This document shows, piece by piece, positions 12,080 through 22,500 of a stretch of DNA of 64,000 nt. The position numbers and the translations under genes were made by a program. The notes beneath the pieces are model-generated. The model was given only the letters and a program-made list of their open reading frames with translations, was not told where the DNA came from and searched no databases. Source of the DNA: Tetraselmis striata (lineage: Eukaryota > Chlorophyta > Chlorodendrophyceae > Chlorodendrales > Chlorodendraceae); the NCBI GenBank assembly GCA_006384855.1, contig VCJN01000247.1, positions 1 through 64,000 of the forward strand, given 5' to 3'. Positions within the stretch are counted from its first letter, which is position 1. The number at the start of each line of letters is the position of its first letter.

Positions 12080-13760
12080 CTCGTCCGAACTGACCCGGCA
12101 CGCTGGGCGAGCAGCTTGTAGACGCAACCTGTCAAGTTGCCCAGTCCTGCCCGGGTTGGCAAGCCCAGGGGTCCCTGCGGGAACTGTCGAATACGCCTTC
12201 GCGGGTGCTAGCTCACTGGCTGTAGGGCTAGGGCGGGGTAGCGACCAAGGGGCCGGCCAATGGCGCGAAGCTTGTTGCACGAAGGCGCACACGCCGCGCT
12301 GGCGACGCGCTGCTGCTGGCCGCAGGACGTGCTGACACTAGAGCGCAAAATCGTAACAACTCAAGTATCACGAGTACCGCGGGACGCTGTGCAGCAGGGT
12401 GCCCAAATGCTCGACGCCGGGAGGCGAGACTGCGAAGACGACCTCGTACAGGCATGTGCCCCCGGGCCAAACACCGGTAGAAGGCCGGGCGGCGCGTTGA
12501 GCCCGTGGCGGCTGGCTGTCAGTCGTCTTGCAGCGGAGAAACCCTTTCAGAGCTGCTGATGCCAGGCGCGAAGAGCCTGGCAAGGAGGCTGTTTGGGTTG
12601 GCGGACGGCGAACCCGTCCCGTCTGCGGTACCCGTATGGGGTGTTGCTGCCTTGACAATAAATAAGAGCGCGAAATAGGTAGCACGTGTAGTTTGTGGTA
12701 TGAATAGCGAGATTGTGCCGACGAAGCGCGAGCGCGCGCACCTAACTACGCAAGACTTGCCACGATCAGGATGGACTGGTCGTGCAGCTCCAATGTGGAC
12801 ACACTGGAGCTTCTCATAGGGACAGCCCAGTGCAGCCGCAATGTGTCCTCGAAAGCTGTGTACCACCGGGGGCGTAGACGAGCCGGAGCAGCGTAGCGGC
12901 TGTAGCGACCTAACGCTACGATACTCGCCATGATACCAAACCCGTCATACGGGTACTCGTCTTGCGGTGGGTACCTGTAGCGACTCCTGTATAACGAAGC
13001 GTCACCTACCCAGCCTACTTTTCAACGAAGCTGCCTCCTAATCCTTGTACTACCAGGTACTGCTGGTGTGAATAGTCTCGTAATACATGAGCTAGACGCA
13101 ACATTCAAGAAATCCACACAGTCTCGTAATACAACAGGCCAGTTTACTACTGCTGACGCGGTAGCGACTACTGGTGTGAATTCCAAAACGGCCGCCAGAG
13201 CAGTAACAAATCCACAGCTACCCGTACCGCCCGAAGAAGCAGTATTGTTTACAGCTAGATGAAGCAGTACTGTCATGTACTACAATCGCGATGTGCACAT
13301 ACCTATATGCACTGGTGTGAATTACAAAAAGGCTACTGGTACTTATTTTACCGTTTCCAACCTTGCCATGTCGTCCGATCTTGTACGGGTAGTCGTTTTT
13401 GATCATCGACAGTCAATATTGCGCTTGCTATCTGCACAATTCATTATGTGATATGCAGACAGCCATAGATAGAGACTACAGGCAGCGACCACGTGCATAT
13501 AGCGACTGTGTATGACCTACAGGTAAGGATTAATCCGCAGCATATCTGGTTTTGCGTACATCAGTGCTTTGCCTTCATCAGTGCTAACATAGCGAGTATG
13601 CGCACCGCGAACATATTCGCATGTAGAGACTACAGGTAGCGACCATGTATGCTCGGATAGCTGCTCGGATAGTATCTGCACAATCCGAGCACGCGAAATG
13701 TGACATAAAGGGTAGCTGGTACCCTGTATGGTATCTGCACACAGTATAATTCCTACTGCT
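12080..13760. other. 5' flank of the 5-phosphatase gene; repeat-rich, no gene recognised
   Basis: No supportable gene. The region upstream of the phosphatase ATG should hold its promoter and 5' UTR. Open minus-strand stretches at 12685-12368 and 12931-12746 have no family I recognise and the second starts in repeat sequence. From about 12960 on, the DNA is rich in the motif TAGCGACT (12978, 13162, 13500) and in a GGTGTGAATTACAAAAA repeat (about 13312) shared with 18957 and 61888. Confidence 0.4.
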
Positions 13761-13771
13761 AAATAAAGTAA

Positions 13772-14012
13772 CAGTAAAGTTCGCCCCGGGACATCGGCCG
13801 ATGCCGCCCCAGCACTTGACATCTTCCCCAGAGGGTTCTGCTTAAATGCAGGCTTTTTCCTTCCCCAGTACTTTCCGTGCATTCTTGACGCTCTCCTTGT
13901 AACCAAAAAGTTACTTGACCTCTTGCGCCAACTTTATCAGTCGTAGGTCTGCCATAGCCCGTAGAACATTGCCTCATTCGAATCCCGAAGGGTTTTTAAA
14001 TGCATTAACCGG
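13772..14012 (-). repeat. SINE-like repeat copy 2, interrupted by an insertion
   Basis: Read on the minus strand it runs from ACCCGG-TTAATGCATT through GGGATTCGAATGAGGC to CCGGGGCGAACTTTACTGTTAC, matching the copy at 16432-16580. The copy is split by a 92-bp insertion at 13821-13912 flanked by a duplicated ACTTGAC. Confidence 0.7.
13821..13912. repeat. 92-bp inserted repeat with 7-bp target duplication
   Basis: ACTTGAC occurs at 13814-13820 and again at 13913-13919, bounding a 92-bp segment absent from the other SINE copies. The same segment, inverted, flanks the copia element (19089-19117 and 26679-26733), so it is a dispersed short element. I see no terminal inverted repeats or ORF. Its type is unknown. 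Confidence 0.65.
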
Positions 14013-14218
14013 GTTACCCCCTTCTTAGGATGAGAAATACTACCTGATTCTCGGTTGCCGCCCGGTTAACGCCCGCGCTGCCGCTCTACGTCAGCATTCG
14101 GCAGGAGCTGCCCCAGCGGGAGTTCCCGTATTTCAGAAATACGGAATATTTCGCCACTCCCGGTATCCGCGCGCCCGTGGACCCCCCGCGCGTCGCCGGC
14201 GAGTCCCAGCGCGCGTGA

Positions 14219-14794
14219 GTGCCATCCATTTCAAACTCAAACCTAATAAGCCAACCGCTCCGCCTGATGCGCCCACTCGACTTACTACTGCCAACACGGC
14301 ACCCCAACGCTTGTACTGCCTCTCCCCAGAATGAAGTTGAGTCGCCAACGGCCCCCGGCGAAAGATCCAGACACATAACGTCGCATGAACCTAGCGATGT
14401 GCCTCGTGACGTTGCTCGTGTCAGGAACATTCGATTTCTCTTGTCAAAGGAACAATACTTCAATTTATGTTTCTCTTCAACACGGATGTATGTGGAGCAA
14501 GTCTTTGGCATGTGGAAGTCTCGTTGGCGAGTTTGCATTCGTGAGCAACAATGCTCCCATGGCATGATGTCCCTAAAGACATGTTCTGCCATTATTATGG
14601 TTTTGCACAGCATTTGCATATTCCACAGGTGCACCGGTGACTTCAAAGCAGACCCTGCAAACATTGTCACGTTGATGGAGAAACATCCACTGCCACGCTG
14701 CAAACGTGATTCATTGTGTGCACAATCAGCCACCAACTCGAGTGGCAAGTGCAAATCCAAACATGCTGAAAAGGCGCGACATCATCGCCGATAA
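14219..14794 (+). pseudogene. C-terminal fragment of a PIF/Harbinger-like transposase
   Basis: Part of this frame reads YFNLCFSSTRMYVEQVFGM then WKSRWRVC, followed 20-30 residues later by a hydrophobic stretch with LHSICIF. This fits the last part of the DDE_Tnp_4 domain, where the catalytic Glu lies in R..VE..FG.LK.RW and a conserved LHN follows. Upstream catalytic Asp motifs are not visible and the first 70 residues look non-coding, so this is a remnant. The family call rests on one motif. Confidence 0.5.
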
Positions 14795-16424
14795 ACTCTA
14801 GGTTGAGTACGTTTAAGACGTGATTCAACGCGGTTTGCCCATCGAGACTGCATTTGGTTCTCACAACATTGCAAATCAGTAATTTGTAATTCAATCCCCT
14901 TTCATGAAACAAGAACTATTGTTGCGTATCTTAGCATGATGTCACACCATCCTCAGCACGTGTCTGCACATTGTTAGCCAGCCACCCAATTGCTTGCCAG
15001 CCTCATAATGTTGCATATCCTGCGCCACCGCCGCGGCCGAAGAAACACTGCTGCAATGCCGCCGCATGATGATGCGCGGCAGGCGCAGGGCAGCGGGGCC
15101 AGCAGCATCCAATTGCTTGCCAGCCTCGTACTGTTACGTACATGTCATGCGCCGCCTCTGCGGCCGCAGAATTATGGCTGCATTAAAATGTATACTTTGC
15201 CTATTGAACTGTATCTGGATGGGCTGAACTTACGCATCAACCCAAAGCCCGCCGGGACGATATTGCCGAAAATACATCGGCCATGAATCGATACCCGGAC
15301 CTACTCTCGCGTACGAGACGACCGCTCAACCGAGCGGACAAGGCATGTATCCAAAATCATCATCTATCCACCACCAGCACTGCCCGACTATTCGCTATTC
15401 GCCAACATGGAAATCCGCTACATCCAGAAACCTCGTCTATCCACCACCACTGCCCGACTAGAACTTGTCTCCCTTGACGCCGCCACCCTCCTTAGTTGCT
15501 GGGGCGCCTCGTCAAGGAGCGGTGATCTACCTACCGGCAAATGATCACATGCCGGAAGTCCACCTCCATTTCAGCACGGAAATTATGCCGCCGGACTCTG
15601 CCTACCCAAACATGACGCCACAAAGCTAGTCAGCGACGTTTTCTTCGAATGGGTTCATTGACCCATTGGTTAATGGTTCGGTGAATGGCCTCTCCCCCGA
15701 AATTTGATTGCCGAAACACATCCCGAAATAAATAATTCCTACTGCTATCTGCTCACGATACGGTACGTACGGACAACTCAAACGGGCGTCCCACAGCGCC
15801 CAAATGTTATTGCAACGTCATCGGACGGCGATCGCGCGCCACCGGCAAGATCAAGATGGGCGTGGCCAGCTACCGGTACAAGTAGCCGCTCCCGGGTACC
15901 CGTAGCCGACAACGATGGGCGCGGCCGGTTACTGCCACGCGACAAAACATCCTGACCACACCCAATTCGTCGCGTGCGGCCATTGTTCCCGACACGGCGG
16001 TAGACTCGGGCACCTCGACCCCATGGTGCGCGGAGAGAGCGGCGTCGCGTAGCTTGTGCACTCTCGCGCAAAGCTTTTCGTGTGTGAGCTTGGTCAGTCG
16101 AGTCACTTTCAGCAAAATCGCCGAGATGGACTCCTGCACGTTGCGATTGGTTGCGGGCGCATTTATCGCACTTGCGGCTGCAACAGTGCCGATCGTGCGC
16201 GTGCGCGCCTGTTGTGGGTCTCAGTCTGGACCATGTTGCTAGCAAGATTCGTTGACGGGATCTGAGAGGGATTGGCGACTACGGGTATCGGTAGCGACTT
16301 TCAAACGCCGCGAGGCGCGGACCGGGGCGGGAGGCGTCCGGATTATAATGCACATGCTCCCGCCAAACACCCGCACGTGCGTGCTCTTCGAATATATTGT
16401 CGAGGGACCTTAGATTGCTATACA
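14795..16424. other. Intergenic, repetitive; no gene recognised
   Basis: A block with CCAATTGCTTGCCAGCCTC occurs at about 14987 and again at about 15109, a partial tandem duplication with a period near 122 bp. Shorter duplications lie at 15360-15460. The minus-strand frame 16139-15870 could encode an 89-residue peptide with a helical N-terminal half, but I recognise no family and there is no support beyond the open frame. Confidence 0.35.
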
Positions 16425-16431
16425 GTAGTGA

Positions 16432-16580
16432 AAAGTAAAAGTAAAGTTCGCCCCGGGACATCGGCCGAAGCCGCCCCAGCACTTGACCTATTGCGCCAAT
16501 TTCAGTCGTAGGTCTCGCGTAGTCCTTAGACCATGGCCTCATTCGAACCCCGAAGGGCTAATGCGTCAACCGGGTAAAGC
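16432..16580 (-). repeat. SINE-like repeat copy 3 (most complete)
   Basis: On the minus strand it reads ACCCGGTTGACGCATTAG, then GGGGTTCGAATGAGGCCATG (B-box-like GGTTCGA), then the shared core with GTGCTGGGGCGGCTTCGGC, ending in CGAACTTTACTTTTACTTTT. It is the reference for the other copies at 7984, 13772, 18298 and 18505. The repeated short A/T-rich tail suggests LINE-dependent retroposition (inference). Confidence 0.7.
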
Positions 16581-16889
16581 CGGGACCCGGGATGCTATGC
16601 AACAGTATTTGCACATAATTTTGCTATGTGCACATGTTCAAAGGGACAACGCCGTGTAAGGATTTAGTTACCAAAGCTACCCAGTAGCCAGTCCGGTCGG
16701 CAAACGAGGTTGCCTAATTAGGTCTCCGCGCGACTCCGGGCCGCGGGGGGCCAGCCCCGCGTTTCGCTCATCCTGACCGCCCGCCCGCCCACCAGCTCCG
16801 CATTTCCGTCTCTTCCGCACTCTGCGTCACCAATCTCCGTCACCAATCCCATCCAGTTTGCCAGGACCCGCAGCACCAGTCGGGCGACA

Positions 16890-17330
16890 CGGACTCGTAT
16901 CGTCGAGCATCAGTTCGGATCTTTATCCAGCTGCACGACTTGGAGGGGCAGAACTACATGGTCGTCCATGTGCAGCATAACGTCCATCCTGCGATGCAGT
17001 ACTTGCTTGGTTCTCTATAACCCCATCCGCATTCATGGCGGGATCGTGTACCGCATGACGTGGTGCACGTGTCCATCTCTTCCGGTTTGCCATGCCGTCA
17101 CTTCTTCGTTGGGGTGAAAACTCTCCCCCACGTGTGTTGCTCTGTCCTCATGGTGCATCCGTATTGGCACAACCCTGGGCGGCGTCACCGTAGACAACAA
17201 GCTGTATCACGTCTCTGGCGTGGTGAAGGGGGGCTGCCCCTTTCGTCCCAGCAGCGTTGGGTAGGAACACCGGAGTCACGGCCTCGTGGAACAAGGCGAC
17301 ATGGCAGTTGATGGAGCTTATTCATGTCCG
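16890..17330 (+). pseudogene. Decayed transposase-like remnant with a SWIM-type zinc motif
   Basis: Two overlapping plus-strand frames carry the halves of a SWIM motif: TWCTCP in one frame (around 17060) and ISSGLPCRHFFVGV in the next. Together they fit CxC...GxPCxH, found in MULE transposases and FAR1-like proteins. A +1 frameshift separates the halves. The stretch before it (LHDLEGQNYMVVHVQHNVHP) reads like the preceding beta-rich segment. No catalytic domain is recognisable. The family is not certain. Confidence 0.4.
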
Positions 17331-18282
17331 CGAGGCCCAAAAGGCCAGCGTGATGTACGGCGCTTGTGGGGACCTTAGATTCAGACGTCGTGCTCTTTGG
17401 TGGAGAGAGAGCTCGGCGCCATTCTAGACGACTTGCACGCTGCATTGGATGTTGCAATTTCGGCGGTGTTGCAGAAGGAGAAGCATCGCGTGGCAACACG
17501 GGCGGCTATTGCCGAGTTGCTAATTGCGGATACATATGTATGGCGAGGGCATTCTAACAAATGTTATTGTCAACACGCTTTCGCATCTACATTGTGTATG
17601 TGCAGGACCCAACACGAATGTATGTGGCGCGCCGCGGGCAAGAAGTCCAGGGCTGTGAGCCGCTGTTGCCGTGGGATTGTTGGACCACGTGGCCATAATC
17701 AACGCATATGCTCCAAGATAATGGCTGATGAGGATGCCGCCCCTCCAGTCGCGCTGCTTAGTGCCCTGCACTTGGAGGATGAGAGCCCCTTCTTGCTGCT
17801 TGCAAGCCTTCTATTGGACCTTGATTAGGCCCCATACTTAATTGCACATGCTTGTTCACCGCCAATTTAATTGCCACTCTCCCAGCATTCCCCACTCTCT
17901 GCTTGGCACTTTCCTTTCACTACTACTCAGGTGTTGCCCCATGCTCGCATGCATGGTCACCTAGCAAATATTTCCGGGAGGCAATAATGCGATGGAACTA
18001 CTGCCCATACGCGCTCTGTGTTCGTCGTTGCATGGTAGTCGGAACTATCGATCACTACCTGCCTTAGTGGTATTTTGTCATGCTGGACAGGATGTCCAAA
18101 TTGGACACTCGCCTAGTAGGGCAGAGTGGCGACCCTATGGAAACCCTAAATGTAAAAACACAGCGTAGAAAATATTTTGAAATGAGCGAGAAGTCACTTT
18201 CCATGAATAACAGAATAACGCGCAAAGTACTGTGCAAATGATTACATGCAAACCCGGTTTGCATATAGTCCGCCCGGTGAAT

Positions 18283-18352
18283 GCATTCCTGTAGGTAAAA
18301 GTATAAAAGTAAAGTTCGCCCCGGGACATCGGCCGAAGCATTCCTGTAGGTA
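18283..18352 (-). repeat. 5'-truncated SINE copy 4 with 15-bp target duplication
   Basis: GCATTCCTGTAGGTA occurs at 18283-18297 and 18338-18352. Between them lie only 40 bp, the 3' end of the SINE-like family (complement of CCGGGGCGAACTTTACTTTT). A truncated 3' end between perfect 15-bp direct repeats is the signature of target-primed reverse transcription. This copy also defines the 3' terminus of the family. Confidence 0.8.
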
Positions 18353-18504
18353 CCGGTACTGAGGATTAATCCTTAATGCCCATTTACTTAAATATAATTA
18401 CATGAGCTAGCAGCAGAAGGCGATATCGGAAATCACCAAAATAAAATGCAATCAGAAAGGTCCTCTACATCGACTGCGGGGTGGAATTTACCTAAATGGT
18501 AGAT

Positions 18505-18590
18505 TAGATTTACGTTCGCCCCGTCGGACATCAGCCGAAGCCGCCCCAGCACTTGGCCAATTGCGCCGACTGCAGTCGAAGATCTGGGAC
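18505..18590 (-). repeat. SINE-like repeat copy 5 (partial)
   Basis: It carries the shared core (ACGTTCGCCCC-GTCGGACATC, then GCCGAAGCCGCCCCAGCAC) and a diverged continuation to about 18590, where similarity fades. Confidence 0.6.
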
Positions 18591-18945
18591 GTGGATCTGG
18601 GAGAGGATCTGGGACGTGGTCGTAGCGACTAATCCTTACAGGTCTGCAGGTACCCGTACCGGAACTGTAGCCACCCGAGCCACTACCCGCGGCACCGTCC
18701 GAGGCAGCTTCACATCACCTATCTTCGCCCGTCGGTCCGCACTTCACGGTGATGACTCCGCATGCGCGCTCGCGCGTAGCGGTGTGGGTCGCACCGCCAA
18801 CTCCACAAGACTCCAGACATGAAGACGGAGGCGTTGCTCTTTCTCACGTGGGCTTCTGGCAGCTTTATTGAAGTTGCCCGTATTCTTGTACTACGCGGTA
18901 GTATATATAGATATCTTGTTGCTGCTTATTGCGCTTTTGCAATCC

Positions 18946-19060
18946 AAACCGGTCGCCGGTGTGAATTACAAAAAGGGCAGTTCCCCAGAATAAGAAAATC
19001 AACACAGCAAGCCGCCTAAAAGCGGCCCGCGTCCGGCGTCCCGCATCCCGCATAATCCAA
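18946..19060. repeat. Dispersed repeat shared with 61880-61992
   Basis: It contains GGTGTGAATTACAAAAA, AATCAACACA and a hairpin-forming GCCGCCTAAAAGCGGC followed by CCGCATCCCGCAT. The copy at 61880-61992 has the same blocks in the same order, with the hairpin conserved as CCGCCTAGAGGCGG. A related piece lies near 13312. The element type is unknown. Confidence 0.6.
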
Positions 19061-19117
19061 ACCGGTACTGTACCAGTAGTCATTTTATACTTTTGGTTAC
19101 AGGAGGCGCGTCAAGAG

Positions 19118-19442
19118 GGACAGAGGGATGGCTCAGAAACTGGAAGCAGAGAAGGAAGGAATGATTACAGTTCCGGAATTCCGGGCTATATATATGTATG
19201 GTCGTGCGGCTGAACGGTCACACCTCGGTCAGCCTCGCACGCACTCTTGATGGATACGGGTAGTTAGCCGGTATCTCTAGGGTCTCTAAGTGAAACTACT
19301 AGAACTGCTAAGTGTTGCCCTTGTATAGGGGAGGGGAACCGCCGGGTCGCCGAACGGTCACATGACATGGTGGCGATGGTGATTTAACTGTCGGGTGTAG
19401 GGTTTGACAAAGCATGGCTAGCCAGGGTCTGACTAGCCAACA
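19118..19442 (-). repeat. 3' LTR of the copia element
   Basis: This is the left LTR in window coordinates, downstream of the minus-strand pol frame. It differs from the right LTR at about six positions, including its last base, which makes the end TGTCC instead of TGTCA. The target duplication AAGAG precedes it at 19113-19117. Confidence 0.9.
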
Positions 19443-19453
19443 CCCCCCCACAA
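19443..19453 (-). other. Polypurine tract of the copia element
   Basis: In sense orientation, TTTGTGGGGGGG abuts the TGTTGG start of the 3' LTR. This is the expected position and composition for the plus-strand primer. Confidence 0.75.
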
Positions 19454-19515
19454 ACCAAACACCAGTGGAAGGGGCTTGATGGTGGAGAACACACGGGGTG
19501 AAAACGAAATAGCGT

Positions 19516-22500
19516 CTAGGGGAGTTGGGGACGGGCACGGTGGTCACGCATGAAGCGGGCCCGGAACTGGGAGAATCTTGGGTTTGGAATAGCCTTGGTG
19601 AACATATCGGCAAGATTGTCTGCAGACTGGACATACTCCACGTGAATGGCTCCAGACGCGACCAATTCACGAACGTAGTGATATCGGATGTCGACATGTC
19701 GCAACTTCCGGCCCACAGAAAGTTGACGCAGGTTGCAAAGTGAGCCTTCATTGTCGGACTGGAGAGTGACGGGATGGTCCTTCAAGGCAGTTGGTCCGAG
19801 AACCTCGCACAAAAACTGGCGAGAGAACATAATGACGCGTCCATCTTCAGACGCGGAGACATATTCTGCTTCGCATGAAGAGAGAGCGGTAGTGACTTGC
19901 TTGTGGGAGCCCCAACAGAAAGCGGACCCAGAGAGACAACCGACATGGCCGGATGTGGAGCGCCGGTCGTCGGCATCCCCTGCCCAATCGGAGTCAACTG
20001 CGAACAATGGGAGGAAGGACTGGGCTGTGGTCTGGGTATAGTGTAGACCAAGGGTAGCGGAACCGGCGAGGTAGCGAAGCACGCCCTTAGCTGCCAGCAA
20101 ATGCTGGTCTGTGGGTTTGTGATTGTAAGAACAAAGCTTGGTGACTATCGCAGTGATGTCCGGGCGGGTACAGACAGAGAGCCACAGAAGGCTGCCCACC
20201 AGTTGCTTGTATAGAGACACTTGATCGGTTGGTAGGAGAGTGCCTGCAGTGGCTGAGAGACGGGTGTCCACGCGACACGGTAGGCTCTGCGGGTTGCAGT
20301 CTGTCATGCCGAAGGTGGCAAGGACATCGTGAATGTATTTAGTTTGATGAAGGATAACGGACCCGTCATCGTCGTCCCAGTCGAGGCCCATCCCCATGAG
20401 CCAGGTGCAAAGGCCAGCGTCGGTGCAGTCGAACTCGGCCAGCAAACGAGTCTTGAATGCCGGGTACCACGCGGGATCCGCGGCCTCGAGGATGATGATG
20501 TCATCAACGTAGATTGCAACAGCTGCGAAGTCCCCGTCGGTGCCAACGAGTTGTACATACACACACCCATCCGATGTGCACTGTCGAAAGTTATTGAGCT
20601 TGAGATAGTTGTCGAGCTCTGTGAACCAAAGGCCGGGTGACTGGCGGAGGCCGTAGAGAGCGCGGAGGAGTCGACCCACCATAGGTTCGCCACTCTCGGA
20701 AAATTCCTCCATGCCGCGGGGAAGTTTTATGTAAATTTCCTCAGTGACCTTGGCATTGAGAAACGCAGTGGTGACGTCCATGTTGTAGATGCGACGACGA
20801 AGGTAAACAGCCAGGGCGAGCAGTATGCGGATGGAGACAAAAGAGACCACGGGCGCATACAGCTTGGTGCTGTCAAAGTCGATGCCGGGGCGTTGGTGGT
20901 TGCCCAAAACTACGAAACGAGCCTTGCGCTTGTCAACATACCCATTCTTTAAGAATTTAGTCCGAAAGGCATACCGGGTGCCGAGCGCCTTATGCCCAGC
21001 GGGGAGTGGACACACTTTCCACGTCTGTTTAGCGAGAAGGGCAGTATTTTCTGCCGCAACGGCAGCCTGCCACTCCGCAGCGTAGGGGGAGCGCATGGCT
21101 TCGTCATAAGTGAGCGGGTCAGGAGGTAGATCTCCACCAGGGGAATGGCGAGGTGCTGAGGCTGCAAGGCAAAAGCTGGAGGTAGGAGCTGGAGAACGGG
21201 GGTGAAATTCCCGGCCCGCGGTGTCAGGTCGAGGTATCGCGCACGCCAAGAGGGCGGTTGGCACACCGGCGTCGCACGGGATGGCGTGCTGAGAGAGGGT
21301 GGAGGGAAGCGAAACTGAGTCCACGACTGCAGCCGGGGCAGCCGGGCATGAGGACTTGGTGGTCCCATAGTAGACGTAGGAATCATCGGTGGTGCTGGAG
21401 CGGATACGAGTGCTGCGACGCAGTGGCGGGGAAGATGGCAGTGGTGGCAGCTGGCGGACGTCCACGGCAGCGTTGTCGGCGCCGTCGCTAGAGGAAGAAT
21501 CAGCCACAGCGTGGGGGCTGACGTTGGACGGGGTGGTGGGAGGCAGGGAAGAACCACGTTGCAGAGGCGACGTGGGGGTCTCCGCAGAGAGGAGAGTTGA
21601 CGAAGGTGAGGCCATTGAGGAGGGCAGCTGGGGAAGAACCGGCTGCGGTGCGGGGGTATGGTCGTCGTTGTGCACGGAGCGGGGAGGCGGAGAGGCAGGC
21701 GATAGTGGAGAGTCCACATATGGGTGTATGATGCCGGTGGAAATGTATGTGGGGGGTTGCGCATGGTCATCGTCGTCATCGAAAGAGAGCGCTGGCGACT
21801 GAGGGTATAGCGTCGCCGCCTCACTTGGTGACTCCAACAAGGGCTCGCTGGAAAAGGACTGGGAACCGAATGGAAAGGTGTGGCCCTGCCTCCAGCTCTC
21901 GCTGAACACCGCACTGCGTGTTACCGAGATCGCGCCGGTGGTTGGGTTATACACCTGCCAGCCAGGAGAATTAGGCGACTGACCCACGTATATGCCCTTC
22001 CATGCTGCCACGTCCGCCTTTCGGCGAAGCGTACGGTCGAGGTGCACGTAGGCCGGGCAGCCGAAGACCCGCAGGCCGGAGAGGTCTACCTCTTGACCAG
22101 CAGCGAGCAACGGGACATTTGCGGGTCCTGCGCTCCACTTGCGATTAATGATGTAGACTGCATGGTGCCAAGAGAGCTCCCAGAAACTAAGGGGTAGACC
22201 GGCATAGAGCAGTTGGCATTTGGCAATGCAGGCCAGGGTTCGCCAAGGGCGCTCCGCACGCGCGTTCTGATGAGGGCTATAGCTGTCGCACGTCTGCATA
22301 TCCACATTAGTGTCTTTGCAGATCTTCTCAAGAGAAGAGCACAGGAACACAGCAGCGCGGTCAACGCGGATCTGAGGGACAGTGAAGCCCTTGCGGCGTG
22401 CAAAAGTCAAGAAGCGATCCACGGCACCTGCGGCCTCGGCCTGCGTAACAAGACTGCCCGCCAGGTGAACATTCGTGCGCCGGCAGTTGGCGCCAATCAT

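Noticed and set aside
12746-12931. A 62-aa minus-strand ORF as an upstream exon of the 5-phosphatase gene
   Set aside because: Its start lies in dispersed repeat sequence and no donor/acceptor pair links it in phase to exon 1.
19129-19442. LTR starting at the TGG at 19129 (314 bp)
   Set aside because: That boundary leaves no target duplication. Extending to 19118 and 26349 gives 325-bp LTRs with TG...CA ends and matching AAGAG on both sides.
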